Of a DNA stretch of 64,000 nt, positions 11,155-22,188 are shown in pieces. The translations under genes and the position numbers were made by a program. Source of the stretch: Nelumbo lutea (Eukaryota > Streptophyta > Magnoliopsida > Proteales > Nelumbonaceae); NCBI GenBank assembly GCA_022828595.1, contig JAKGHH010000001.1:143301017-143365016 (forward strand). Reading direction: 5' to 3'. Under the pieces are notes generated by a model. It was not told where the DNA came from, made no database searches, and saw nothing but the letters and a program-made list of their open reading frames with translations. Numbering within the stretch: position 1 is the first letter of the stretch; every line of letters begins with the position of its first letter.

Positions 11155-12062
11155 TGATTTGGCCTGACCTCGTAGCACGGGGACACGTGGACACAACCTG
11201 GCATAAGTGACAACTCAACGTGATAGCCTGGCCATAACTCAGCGTAACGGACCCGCTGGAGCCCGACCGAACAACTCAGTGGATGTGGAAACTCATCGGG
11301 AAGTAAAATCTAGCTTACCCTGAATTCCCTCTAGAGGAGCACCCCGAGCTCCCTCCAAGCGAGGAGTCCCGAGCTCCTCCCAGTGAGCCTCAAACTTTTC
11401 CTTCTTGAGAAGGGAACACCCCGATCTATGGCTAAGAATCCCGAAGTGGAAATACTTTAGATCAGCACCATTAACACTTTGGTCCATACATGCCTAAAGC
11501 TTGCCTCAAGCATGAGCACCTTGGCACACCCCCAACACCTCGGTGTAAGGTAGTTTGTCCCAAGGTAGTTCGGTGCAAAGTAGCTCGACAATCTGCAAGA
11601 AAGATCTTCCTGACAGCAGTACCTGCCGAATCTGGAGGCTACGCCCACATCCCTCGTCAGGCGGTGTTGTGCCTACCATTTCTATAAGATGTGGCACGCC
11701 TGACAGGTCTGTACCCTGCGACGGCTGCCTGCATCTGCCACCTCGGCTCTGGCAGTAACGGCTGTGACAGGGGCAGCTACGCCTGGCTTGGTAGAGGCAG
11801 TTACGCCTGATTCGATAGATCTCCAATATAAAAGGACCCCGATCCCCAAGGAGCAAAGGTACTGAACTTGCGCCATATGCACTCTTAGCTCTCTCTTTGC
11901 GTTATCTACAGTTCTCTCAGAGTTCTAACTTAAGCATCGGAGTGTTCCCGCTGGGCGAGCTCCCCAGGAATTCTTCACTTTCCTTTTCATCTTAGGTACC
12001 ATCTGTCACCAGCTAGGAGCCAGGTCTCTACCAGGTAGGAGTGTCCGAATCGCGCAGCATCA
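11155..12062 (+). repeat. Tat-1 3' LTR
   Basis: Pair of 2150-3021, beginning tgatttggcc and ending catca, with TATA at 11827-11834. It is 36 bp longer than the 5' LTR, mainly from a changed stretch at about 11430-11545 that includes a segment (11460-11489) inverted relative to the 5' LTR. Confidence 0.85.
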
Positions 12063-13700
12063 GAAATCAACATAAAATCAATTTTATATAAGTACTTTTA
12101 CGAAAACACTTTCACAGTGGGCCTGTATCTTTTATAGTAGGGCCCATGAATTTATTATTGATATGAAATCTCATCATTGATTCCACAGTCTGCTGAACAG
12201 CTAAAGCGTTTAGCTAATCCGAATTTGATGACCCATGGCAAATACATGATGATGTGTTGATCTTGTTGTCCTACTACATTTCGGGAGAGAGCCACCATGG
12301 GCTGGTTTCTTGAGCCGATCCAAAAATGGGTCCCTAATATGAACACCCTGACATTTACATTTAGTGACTACAAAGAGATGTCATCTCGTTAGAGGATCTA
12401 AAGGATTTTTTTTTTTCCTTATTCACCACAAGCTTGTGACTTGGGCATGTTTGGTCTAACTACGTTGGTTGCAGTGGCTACATGTTTTATTTGGTTGTGC
12501 TGTGTTCTTTCAAAGCTGGTCATTTTATTGAGCAGTTGATGAGATACACATACACTAGAAGCTATATAGAAGTGATGGGCCTTTGGGCCTCTTCCAAATC
12601 CATGGTCTGGGCTAGAATTTGGATGAGAAGTAGCGTTCTATTCCAATGCAATAGATTGATACAATTTTGGATTTTCCAAATTTATTGCATTGATATAATT
12701 ATGGATTCTCAAATATATTTTTCATTTATTTTAATAAAAAAGTATTTTAAAAATTAGAGGGAAACGGAGAGCTACGCCTGTGCCTCATTATCATGCACGG
12801 AATATGGATCTCCTACTTAACCTTCATTTCTTTTATGTGAGAGTGGATGGATGGGAAAGAATTTTGACGATCAGACCTCTATGAGGTTTGATGAATTTTC
12901 ATTGGTGGAAGATCCGGACTGCTTTTTCACATTTCATACGGAAGTGCAGGAGCAAAGTGTAGGAGATCAGGGCCCCTTGCACGTGAAGATATTATTATCT
13001 ATTTCTTGATATGGTCCAATAGGATTTCTATGTACTAACTATATATAGCGTTTGGGTTACAGGAAATGAAATACAAGGGATATTGGTTTCACTTCACATT
13101 AATGATAGATGCTGTTATAAGATGTGTTGTAAGCGCATAAATTGGAAGGATAGAAATGACTACATTTATTTTGCATTTAGCTAGAGAGAATGTTTCATTG
13201 TGTGATTGAAGGTTTTTTTTTTTTTTTTTTTTGAAAAGAAAAGGGTAGAAACAAAAATTTATTTTCTTATACCAACCATTGTGTTTAACTAATAACGTAG
13301 ACTTCTTTAATCACAAAGATGGGGTTTGTTATTATGTTAATGGAATAAGAGATGGACTCAAGACATGAGTAAGCATCTTTCCAAATTGCCCTTTACAGTA
13401 GGAGTATTAGTTTTACTTTTTAAAACATATATTTTGAAATTGACAAAAAATGCCATCATTTACAAACATTTATCTCAAAGTTTTATCTTATTTCATTCTG
13501 TTAACCCATTTTTAACTTTTCATTTCCCCTCAAAGATGTGAAGAGAAAATGTTATCCCCCTCTTTATGAGGGTATTTTTATCGATATAATATACAAAAAA
13601 AAAGTGTTAAAACATGATAAAACAAACTTACAAAAAATTTGAACGTCATCTTGGCACGTTTAGTCACTAAAACTGAAAGTGGCAGCAAGTTAATGGTGGG
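12063..13700. other. Intergenic DNA, no recognisable gene
   Basis: AT-rich sequence with only short frames and a run of about 24 T at 13207-13230. No transposon domain, RNA gene or promoter-plus-ORF arrangement is visible. Confidence 0.55.
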
Positions 13701-13905
13701 TAGGATTGTCAATGAATCAAATATTGATCCAATTTCATCTGGTTTGGTATGAATCCATTATAAATGGATCAGGTCCAATCCAATCTAATGAATATTTTGG
13801 ACATTTTTTGAACTGTTCCAATTCAATGTCTGAACCATGCAAACTGTCCAAATTGGTTTTAATTTAGACTGGACTCAATGCGAACCCAGTCCATTGACAC
13901 CCATA
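13701..13905. mobile_element. hAT-like MITE, 205 bp
   Basis: The left end taggattgtcaatg and the reverse complement of the right end (tatgggtgtcaatg) match at 11 of 14 bases and resemble hAT TIRs. The interior is rich in ggtccaatcc/ggatc subterminal words. No coding capacity. The 8-bp flanks (atggtggg and ctatttat) do not form an evident target duplication, so it is old or a flank has changed. Confidence 0.55.
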
Positions 13906-14229
13906 CTATTTATCTCATGTTAATGGATCAGACATTTGTTCAATCTGACCAAGACCAATATAAATCCATTACAAATGGACCGTTCAATTCAATTGGCTTT
14001 TATCGAGGCTTTTATCGAGGCTTTGAAAATATGAGATGAGATGTGGATGTGTTTCTTGATATCATGGCTTTTATCCAGGGAATTCAGATGGGCTCCCCAT
14101 AGAACGCATCTTACACGTGCCCCATATAGTGCATGAAATAGGATGCTACTTTTGAGTGTGTAAGAGGACAGAATAGTCAATGCAAGGATAGGAGTTATCG
14201 GTTGAGGCATATCTAACATTTTACTCCAG

Positions 14230-14414
14230 GATTCAATAGGGACCGGATCTAGTAGGCATATCAAAGTAAGCACGTTAAATGTGCACTTGATAAAAGTGGG
14301 TATTAATCTTTTTCAAGGGTGTGGTGAGATTATTTTAAGGGACAGATGTCAAAAAATTTCAAGTGCACATTAAACGTGCTTACAACTTCATGCCTACCAA
14401 ACACGATTCAATAG
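14230..14414. mobile_element. Foldback MITE with 40-bp inverted arms
   Basis: Arms at about 14253-14294 and 14357-14396 are imperfect inverted copies; both contain taagcacgtt(t)aatgtgcacttga. The 10-base word gattcaatag flanks the unit at 14230-14239 and 14405-14414, as a target duplication would. Non-coding. The superfamily is uncertain; a 9-10 bp duplication would suit Mutator. Confidence 0.55.
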
Positions 14415-14569
14415 CCTTGGAAGGTGCTCAGTAACCACACACACAGAAGACTGAAACCACATAAACAGCAGCAATCTTCAATTCGGTAATGGATATGGAT
14501 ATGCAAGTGTATGATGCAAAAATGAATGGAGACAAAGAGATGTGAATTTGAATGAAAATTCATTTCTTA

Positions 14570-16494
14570 CCCATTTATAAAAAAGAAGAAATGGGTGAAT
14601 CGTCTAACAACCTGATTTTATATTTCCAATCCTACCCCTCCATGATTTTATATTTCTAATCCTATCCCCTCTTAATTTATTGACTCTAATGGATAATTTA
14701 TTGATTATTCAATAGACTACTGTAATTATTGAAAATTTATTGATTATTCAACCAATAAATAATTATTGAAAATTAATAATTGATTATTCAGAAAATTAAT
14801 GTAACTTTCATCATTACATTTTCAGAAAATTATTGATTAGTTTTAATTGAAAATAACAGATAAGTTAGTGCAATTTTGGAGTTTTATGTCATTTTTTTTA
14901 AATTTTGGAATATTAAAAAAAATTATTGTAATTATTGAAATTTTTATTATTATTAATGTCACTATAATTATTACACTAAAATAATTGTTACTGTAGTTTA
15001 ACTAATTCATTTTTTCATAATCTCAAATAGTAATTCCCATTATCTAATAACTTTTGAAAAATTAATAATAGAAAAAGCTGTAAATCTTGATTTAAAATAA
15101 TGGAAATTAATAGTAATAATTACATAATTAACAATTTTCCATTTTGTATCAACTCCAATAATGTAATTATTAAATTACACAAATTTCCATTATTTAAAAA
15201 TAATAATTACTACAGAATCATAAATTACAATAAAATCTGTTATTTGAAATTACAGTTTGTTTCAAAATAATTTTATTACACTGATAAATCTCATTGGAAT
15301 TTTATTGTAATAATTAAATTACAATAATGATTGTAATGAAAATTTTATTTCTAATTACAGATTTGTTTTTCATATTAACTTTATTACATAAATATTTATC
15401 TTTGAAATTTTAGTGTAAATTATTATTTTACCGAAATTTATAACAATAATTATTGGATTTTTATTGCTCATAATAATTACAGTAATAATTATCATTGGAA
15501 ATTACATTTTCATAAATTTATTGATGTAATTTTAATAGTGTAATTTTATTATTAGTGTAATAATAATTATTATGTTACATTAATTATTATAGTAAAATTT
15601 GTTATTTTCAAAATACTGTAATTACAGTAATTTTGAAATAACTGTAATTCCAATAATAATTATTAGTGTAGTTAAATTAATTATTTTTTCAAAATAATTA
15701 TTACACAAATAATTGTTTTTGGAATTTTGGTGTAGTAATTAAATAGAGTAGTCATTATAATAAATATTTTACTATAGTTACAATTTATTAAAATTAATTT
15801 TATTACACTAACAATTAAATTGCGTTATTTTCCATAAAAATTACTAGAAATCAATGAATATACAAAATTTTCAACCAATGAATTCTTTATAAATGTCATT
15901 TAAAATTCCTTATAAATTATAAAATTGAAAAATAAATTCAACAATTATCGCTCCAGGAAAGAGTTGGTGGAGTTTGCAAATTGGCAAACAAAATATCATA
16001 ATTTTGGAAAATTTTGGAGAAAATTTAAAAAATATATTAATGTAATTTTGGAAAATTTCTTTAAAATTTAGTAAATACTTATTGAAAATTATTGGAATAT
16101 TTTGAAATTTGGGAAATTTTATTACATTTGATAGATTTTGGAAAATTATTTAAAAATTGTGTCATTTTCATTTTAAATTATTAAAGATAATTTAGTATTG
16201 GTAAAGGAAAACGGTAATTTGAACCAAGAATTATACAAATTATTTCTGTTATGAATATAAATTAGTATAATATTGGAAAATTTTAGAAAAGGAAATAATT
16301 AATTAACTTATATTAAAAAGTAAAAGATAAATTAGTCTAATTTTGTAAATAATATATTTAAAAAATCAATAATTTTGTATATATACTTTTGGAAATTTAC
16401 TAGTATCCGACATTTAATATATCCTTTTTATCCTTTTTACTAGTGAATTAGACATTGGGTTTTCCCGTGCATCGCACGGGTCCCCTATTAGTGT
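14570..16494 (+). mobile_element. AT-rich Helitron-like repeat, 3' portion
   Basis: Extremely AT-rich non-coding DNA built from aattattg and gaaaatta words. From about 16010 it is clearly homologous, in the same orientation, to about 39080-39400; both contain tttgatagattttggaaaa and attattaaagataa. It ends with a GC-rich hairpin at 16464-16480 and then tcccctattagtg, similar to the hairpin-plus-CTRR ends of Helitrons, although the CTAG is disturbed. I did not find the 5' end. Confidence 0.4.
16464..16480 (+). repeat. Terminal hairpin of Helitron-like element
   Basis: CCCGTGC-ATC-GCACGGG forms a perfect 7-bp stem with a 3-base loop. It stands out as the only GC-rich word in about 2 kb and fits the Helitron 3' hairpin. 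Confidence 0.5.
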
Positions 16495-16499
16495 AAGAA

Positions 16500-16840
16500 A
16501 AAGCAAAAAGTCATCTGGTTTTAATTTAAAATGACAAGTCGTATAAAGGTATATGGGCAGATAACCCACACACCACATAGAGAGATGCAAATTTGAATGA
16601 AGTCATTTGTTTCAAAAAAACGAAAAGTCATTTGGTTTGAATTAAAATGAAAAGTCGCAACAATTGAAATTTAAAATGGCAAGTCATAAAAAGTTATGGC
16701 TCGACACGTACATGTGATAAAGGATAGTGATAGAGAGATGCAAATTTGAATGAAAAGTCATTTATTTTCAAAAAAAAAAAATGAAAACTGATTTGGTTTG
16801 AATTTAAAATGAAAAGTCACGACACTTGGAATGAAGCAAA
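16500..16840 (+). repeat. Tandem repeat of about 155 bp
   Basis: Units share agagagatgcaaatttgaatga, then aaagtcattt, then tttggtttgaatt and aaaatgaaaagtc. Copies start near 16578 and 16733, with a partial copy near 16500. A neighbouring phrase (ctcgacacgtacatgtgataaagga, 16701-16725) also resembles the start of the duplicated segment at 17523. Confidence 0.5.
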
Positions 16841-17517
16841 CATGAAACATTGGAACCTCTCTCTCTCTCTCCAGTTTCCATTTCCTTGCAAACCCTAACC
16901 CTCCCTTCACCGCTGCCGCCACCCAAGCAACCACACCGGCCACACCAGTGACTCAATGGTCGAGTACCAGTCATCAGCCACCGCCCCTCATCCTCTGCCT
17001 CTCCTCAGTTCTCTCCCATATCTCTTCTAATCATCTTCTCATCTATCTCTTCTCTTTCAAATCTCGATTCAGCGTTACAGCCGCCAACCGCTCTAGCAAC
17101 CACCATCACCAACAGCAACATCAGTAATGGCGGTCGAGTGATAGTAGTCTTGATGGAAACCACCATCACTGGCGACAGCCATCATCTTCTCCTCTATCTC
17201 TCCTTTGCTGCACTACCATCATCAACGGCAATAGTCTCGCCTCTAAGACTACAACCCAAGCTAATACTACAAGAGTGCCAACAGTCCAGCATCACCACTC
17301 ACCGGCCACCACTACCATCGGTCGGATTTGAATCAAATTGAATATTTGATTTGATAATCGAAATCGAATTCGAACTCAAAAATTTGATATCCGTCGGATA
17401 TCAAATCGAATTCAAATATTAGTATCGATAGTTAATTTCAAATTCGAATCTAGCTTGATTTGATCCATTTACAGACCTATAGGCAAATAACCCACACCCA
17501 AACCTACGCCCCAACCC
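16841..17517. other. Non-coding DNA with a (CT)n tract and a transposon-like end
   Basis: A CT microsatellite at 16858-16871 is followed by pyrimidine-rich, codon-poor sequence with many accacc words. At 17340-17490 an AT-rich repeat (gaatttgat and tcgaattc words) ends tccatttacagaccta, like the end of a plant hAT-type MITE. No supported gene. Confidence 0.4.
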
Positions 17518-17816
17518 AGCCCAACTCGACACGCACGTGATAAAGGATTACCAACCATCCACCAAGCCAAGAGAATGTATATGTATATACAACCCATTTG
17601 GGTCCCAATAAGGCAAAGACCAACTCTTAGTAATAATCTCAACACTTTCTTGTAATTACCCCACGTGGGATTCAAACAAATGCCAAGAGAGGAAAAGTGG
17701 TAGAGGAAATTTTGAAATTAGGCTAAAAAATCAAATAGAGTTTGTGTGGGTGTGTGCAATTAGGGGTGACAAATGGGTGGGTTAGGCATGGGTTGAGTAC
17801 AACCCACCCATATTGA
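17518..17816 (+). repeat. 299-bp direct duplication, left copy
   Basis: Matches 22366-22664 over 299 bases with a single visible difference (gaaatttt versus gaaaattt). It includes the start of a hAT-like element (taggggtgacaaatgggtgg). The right copy continues naturally into that element, so the left copy is the one cut by the intervening insertion. Confidence 0.9.
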
Positions 17817-17829
17817 AATTGTGACACGT

Positions 17830-18277
17830 TGTCACGGGGGTAATCGTTGGGGCCCCGTGCGGCACTCGAAATGGGCGAGTAAGCCTATGAAACAAAGCAA
17901 ACACACACACAAAGCCAACAAGATGGCACACGAATTAGCAAAAGGCTATTTGTATTGCATTAATCAGTGGTAAGCACAAGCACACAGTACAGTGTCGAGG
18001 GGATCTCATGCTTAACCTTTACACGCTTATGAGCACACTCGACTACCTACCTCCCCTCAAAGAGTACGTTAAGCTTTTGGGGGAGTGAAAATAGGAAACA
18101 TCGGAATGATTGAAAAGCATACTAAGTAATTACAATAACACCATTAGCGGTCCCCCTTACAAAATACAAGCAAAGCCCGCCCATGACACACATGTTGACA
18201 CCATGAAGGCACGCGGTTGGCACTCGGATGACTCACTGTAGGTGCTTGATGGCGTGACGAAGGAGTCACTTGTGACA
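17830..18277 (-). repeat. 3' LTR of gag-protease element
   Basis: 448 bp, the same length as its pair at 20829-21276, with about 18-20 substitutions between them. On the minus strand it begins TGTCACAAGTGAC and ends GTGACA. It follows the polypurine tract at about 18278-18289. Confidence 0.85.
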
Positions 18278-18666
18278 TTCTCCCCCACTCAATTCGATCT
18301 ACGTCCTCAGAGATCGGCTTCGGCTGGTCCCTTAGAGTCACTGTTGCGGAAGGAGGGTTCTTCTGCTGCTCCCCGAACCGGCTGTCGTCCAAGGCCGAGG
18401 TGTATATTTTGGTGGCATGGTTGGGTCGGCTCATTCTGTTGGGGTTTCCTATGGCTAAGTCCTTTCCTGGCAGCCTCAAGGTATGTTAGTGGCTGGTTCT
18501 GTTTGGCTAAGGGGTATGTTTGGGCCAGGTAAGGATCAAAATGGTGTTTTGAATTATTAAGGTGTGGATTCCCATGCATTTTTCCCCAAGGGTAACTCAT
18601 AGGACTACTACGGGAACTAGCCTTAGGGATGATGTGAATGTGGTCCCTAGATGGCTTGGGTGGCAC

Positions 18667-20763
18667 TCACTCTCCCCGGTGGTTGTGGTAGTAGATGTGC
18701 GCAAGGTTTGACACGGCCTTGGGTCTTCTTTTGTTGGGCCCACCAATTGCGGGCACTTGCGGCTTCTGCTGCGAAGTCGACTTCTGTTGATGTGGTTGGT
18801 GTTGAAGCTGATGCTGCTGCTGGTGTTGACTTGGGCGCTGGCATTGGTGTTGGCGCTGGAAATGGAACTGTCTTGGGGGTGACTTCTTCCTGGTGACGAC
18901 TTCCCAACCAGTTCCAATGTCGATGTGAGGTACTTGACAGGGGTTCTTCCTTGTTGACATAGAGCTGTCTTCATGGTTGATAGTTTCTTGGTACAACTGC
19001 AAGGCTGAAAGCTGCTTCCCAAGTATCTGCAAGGCTGATGAGACAGGAACCATGTAAGGGGAGTGTTCGTCCATAATAAGCAAACTGTTGATGTGTGGCA
19101 TGAGTGCTGCTTCCGCCTGTTTGAGGAACTCCACTCCAAGAACCACCTAAAAATCATCCAAGGGAACCACAGATAGATTGATGGGTCATTTCCATGGTCC
19201 AACTCGGAGTTCTACTCCAAGGGTCGTGCCCTCTACTGCTTTGGCCCCGGAGTTGACAGCCTTGACCCACCCAGTTTGTTTGGTGGTGGTCAAGCCGAGT
19301 CGCTTTGCCTCCGCAAGCAAAATGAAGTTGTGGGTGGCCCTAGTGTCCACCAAGGCTTGGGTCGGCCTCCCGCCGAGGGTGATGTCTACATAACTCAGCC
19401 CCTTGTGGGATTTGGTGGGCCGCTTTGATGTGGCCTCTTTCTTGACCATGGCATTGATGAGTTGGAGGGTGCCTACTCTTGGCGCCGCTATGTGTTTCTC
19501 CTCATCGCTCTCTTCTCTATCGCTGAGTTTGGCGATGAGGGCAGTTATTTTCTTTCGGGTTGGACAGTCACTCGTCCAATGCTTCCCGTTGCAAAGGTAA
19601 CAAGGCGCAGGAGGAGGTCTCCTAGTGGATTGGTGGCCCCGATAGCTTGGGCCTCCTTGTGGCTTCTTCCCTTGTTGGTAATTGTAGGGCTTGTCTGCGG
19701 GCACTGGCTCCTCCTTTGTAGGGGTTGATTGTGGATCTCCCCCACTCAGACTCATGGTACCTGGGCTGGATGGTCTTTGCACATCTTCCTTAGGTGTTCT
19801 CAGATCAACAAGCTGTTCAGCTATGGCCATGGCGGTGGCGAGGTCCTCAACCCCACGTCGCTGGAGTTCGAGCTCAGCCCATGGCCTGAGACCGTCCATA
19901 AAATTGAACAGAAGATCCTTGTCTGACATGTCAGTGATCTCCAGCGTCAAGGCCGAAAACTCCTTGACATAGTCATGTGGTGATTCTTGATGTCTGAGAT
20001 TCTTCATTCTTCGGCGCGCCAAGTACTCCACATTTTCTGGGTAGAACTGCCGCTTGATCTCACGCTTGAATCCAACCCAAGTGTCGATGGTACGGGTTCC
20101 ACGTTCAATGTCTTGGCAACACCTACGCCACCATTACATTGCGATATCAGTCAAATACATAGCAGCTGTACGTACCTGAGTTTGGTTGTCAATGATGCCA
20201 GTGGCAGAGAAATATTGCTCCAATTGCCACAAGAAGTTGTCAAGCTCCCTAGCATCCCGAGCACCCGAGTAAGGTGTTGGCTCTCGGATCTTGATGTTCA
20301 TGGAAGCTAGGGTGGAGTGAGTGCTTGGTGTGTTGGCCACTGCCCTCTTTAGGAGAGTCATCTCATCTCTCATCTCATCCAATTGCACTTTGAATCTGTC
20401 TAGCAAGCCTTGTAGGCTGCTTTGGGAAGGCCCAGCTCCCGAATTCTGTATGGTGGTGTGCATGTCTCTGAAGGCGCCATTGAAACGTCCTTCTAGTTCC
20501 ACCACTGCATTCTCAACCGTCTCTAGGTTGAGGTGGAGTTCATCAACCCGATCTCGGGTTTCTCCCACTGTCACCTCGCAACGTAGGAGGCGCATGTCCA
20601 CGGTAGCTAGTTGGTCGACTGATTTGTCGTGCTTGCTAGCTTTAGTTGTACGCCCCTTTGGGGCTTGTGTCTTGGTAGGTTCGTCAAGTGGAGCTTCATC
20701 AATGTCTTGGGCTTGAATCCGCCCATGTGGTGTGTCATCGGAAATGCCCCGATTGCTCTTCAT
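18667..20763 (-). pseudogene. gag-pro: Gag and protease polyprotein of the gag-protease element
   Basis: A frame of 699 codons including the stop (ATG at 20763), closed by only three internal stops (20133, 19188, 19149). Order: N-terminal coiled-coil region, then the gag core (LDNFLWQLEQYF, TWVGFKREIKRQFYPEN, RLRHQ-like KNLRHQESPHDYVKEF). Next comes a zinc knuckle CYLCNGKHWTSDC (C-x2-C-x3-H-x4-C, one residue shorter than the common spacing), then an aspartic protease. The protease active site reads LVDTRATHNFI, so the Gly of D-T-G is Arg and it is probably inactive. The C-terminal part is Gln/His-rich and ends without any RT. Gag would bind RNA and form particles, possibly using enzymes of a related full element in trans (inference). 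Confidence 0.8.
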
Positions 20764-20814
20764 TGGGTTGATGTAGGGACGAAGACAAGGTCCAGAGTGT
20801 TTGTAGGAGCTCCC

Positions 20815-20828
20815 GCTCTGATACCAAC
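20815..20828 (-). other. Primer binding site of gag-protease element
   Basis: On the minus strand TTGGTATCAGAGC directly follows the LTR, complementary to the 3' end of initiator Met tRNA, the standard plant primer. Confidence 0.8.
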
Positions 20829-21276
20829 TGTCATGGGGGTAATCGTTGGGGCCTCGTGCGGCACTCGAAATGGGCGAGTAAGCCTATGAAACAAAGCAAA
20901 CACACACACAAAGCCAACAAGATGGCACACGAATTAGCAAAAGGCTATTTGTATTGCATTAATCAGTGGTAAGCATAAGCACACAGTACAGTGTCGAGGG
21001 GATCTCGTGCTTAACCTTTACACGCTTATGAGTACACTCGACTACCTACCTCCCCTCAAAGAGTACGTTAAGCTTTTGGGGGAGTGACAATAGGAAACAT
21101 CAGAATGATGGAAAAGCATACTAAGTAATTACAGTAACGCCATTGGCGGTCCCCCTTACAGAATACAAGCACAGCCCGCCCATGACACACATGTTGACAC
21201 CATGAAGGCACACGGTTGGCACTCGGATGGCTCACTGTAGGTGCTTGATGGCGCGACGAAGGAGTCACCTGTGACA
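20829..21276 (-). repeat. 5' LTR of gag-protease element
   Basis: Pair of 17830-18277. Its right edge on the plus strand is gtgaca, followed by the Tat-like LTR sequence aagtggcacctcgtgac. Confidence 0.85.
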
Positions 21277-21354
21277 AAGTGGCACCTCGTGACAACTAGG
21301 AAAACACCCAGCCAACAAACTTACGAAGTTGGTGACCCACTCGGGCACCAGTCT

Positions 21355-21442
21355 GGCCGGCCTGGCGCGACCTGCGTGCGCGCGGCTTGCGCGACCTACG
21401 CGCGCAACCTGCGCGAACTGCGCGCGGCCTACGCGAACTTCC
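21355..21442 (+). repeat. GC-rich short repeat in Tat-like LTR
   Basis: A very GC-rich stretch made of variants of gcgcgacctgcg and cgcgcggcctac with a period near 22-24 bases. It lies immediately before the 15-bp minisatellite and may share its origin. Confidence 0.55.
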
Positions 21443-21655
21443 AGGCAGTTCGCCACCGAGCAGTTTGCCACCGGGCAGTTCGCCACCAAGCAGTTCGCCA
21501 CCAGGTAGTTCGCCACCAGGCAGTTTGCCACCAGGGAGCTCACCACCAGGCAGTTCGCCACCGGGCAGTTCGCCACCAGGCAGTTCTCCCCCAGGCAGTT
21601 CTCCACCGAGCAGTTCGCCAGTAGGCAGTTCACCACCAGGTAGCTCATCACTAAG
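21443..21655 (+). repeat. 15-bp minisatellite in Tat-like LTR
   Basis: About 14 tandem variants of ggcagttcgccacca. Because the unit is a multiple of three it leaves long frames on both strands; these are by-products, not genes. Confidence 0.85.
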
Positions 21656-21746
21656 GCACGCCACCACCAGGTCAAATGACGAGGTACTTAGCCAAAAAAA
21701 TTTTACATCACAAAACATTGGTAAGTGGCCGAAAACAGTTACATCA

Positions 21747-21766
21747 ATTGGCGCCGTCTGTGGGAA
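21747..21766 (+). other. Primer binding site of Tat-like element
   Basis: ATTGGCGCCGTCTGTGGGAA follows an LTR end (acatca), the same core as Tat-1 at 3022. It marks the element's orientation as plus. Confidence 0.75.
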
Positions 21767-22188
21767 TACGCTACAAAAAGCTAAGTTCTCATCCTACAAA
21801 CGCTAAGTTCTCATCTTACCAACGCTAAGTTCTCATCTTACCAACGCTAAGTCCTCACTTTTTAGCTATTGCTTTATAGTTTACATTTTTATGAACTCAA
21901 AGACTATGCAGGGAGCTAACGGACTAAGTAGCTCTACCAAACCTTACTTTCAATTCAGATAATGCCACATCAGTCCTCTCCGCAAGGTCCCCCCTACAAA
22001 GATGAGCTCTTCGTGGCTTCCGCGGGAATTGGCGGCCAACTGACTACATAGGCGACCTTACCGGTCCAACCTTCCAAGGCACCCGTGTGAGCTGGCAACC
22101 TAAAGATTAGTAGTGCTGCCCCGAAGGTCGAGCCCCTAGTAGCTTCTTGTAGGAATAGGTGACCGGCATTACAAAGTTGATGCAGGCC

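Larger units (their letters stand above)
2150..12062 (+). mobile_element. Tat-1: Gypsy LTR retrotransposon, Tat type, defective
   Basis: A 9.9-kb element bounded by two similar LTRs (872 and 908 bp). It has a PBS of the TTTGGCGCCGTCTGTGGGAA type, a plus-strand gag-protease-RT-RNase H-integrase order, about 110-bp tandem repeats after pol, and an antisense extra gene before the 3' LTR. That layout is known from the Tat clade; Grande of maize and teosinte carries an antisense extra ORF. Coding sequence is broken by many stops and by internal deletions, so the copy is dead. The 5-bp flanks (gaggg and gaaat) do not match, so either one flank has been rearranged or the element is a recombinant. 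No clear polypurine tract precedes the 3' LTR. Confidence 0.85.
17830..21276 (-). mobile_element. Minus-strand Gypsy element with gag and protease only
   Basis: Two 448-bp LTRs (17830-18277 and 20829-21276, roughly 96% identical by eye) have TG...CA ends whose tips are inverted (tgtcac/gtgaca). The PBS TGGTATCAGAGC lies next to the right LTR. A polypurine tract (AGTGGGGGAGAA on the minus strand) adjoins the left LTR. Between them is one long frame for gag and protease and no RT, RNase H or integrase. This fits the TR-GAG class of non-autonomous plant retrotransposons, or an internal deletion derivative. The 5-bp flanks cacgt and aagtg do not match well. Confidence 0.8.

Noticed and set aside
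2145..12067. Target-site duplication around Tat-1
   Set aside because: Flanks gaggg and gaaat differ, and shifting the LTR ends by a few bases does not help; no TSD claimed.
16860..17340. Possible 5' leader and coding start after a CT tract
   Set aside because: Frames are short, no domain is visible and the downstream sequence is a transposon-like AT-rich repeat.
18597..19202. 201-codon minus frame overlapping the gag-protease gene
   Set aside because: The gag-protease frame (20763-18667) passes through the same bases with the protease motif; this one is an alternate-frame shadow.
21440..21660. CRISPR-like array
   Set aside because: Units are contiguous with no spacers, in a plant nuclear context; it is a minisatellite.
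21265..21806. Long open frames on both strands (over 125 codons) with Gly/Glu/Leu or Pro/Ser repeats
   Set aside because: They run over a 15-bp minisatellite; the unit is a multiple of three, so all frames stay open. Not a gene.
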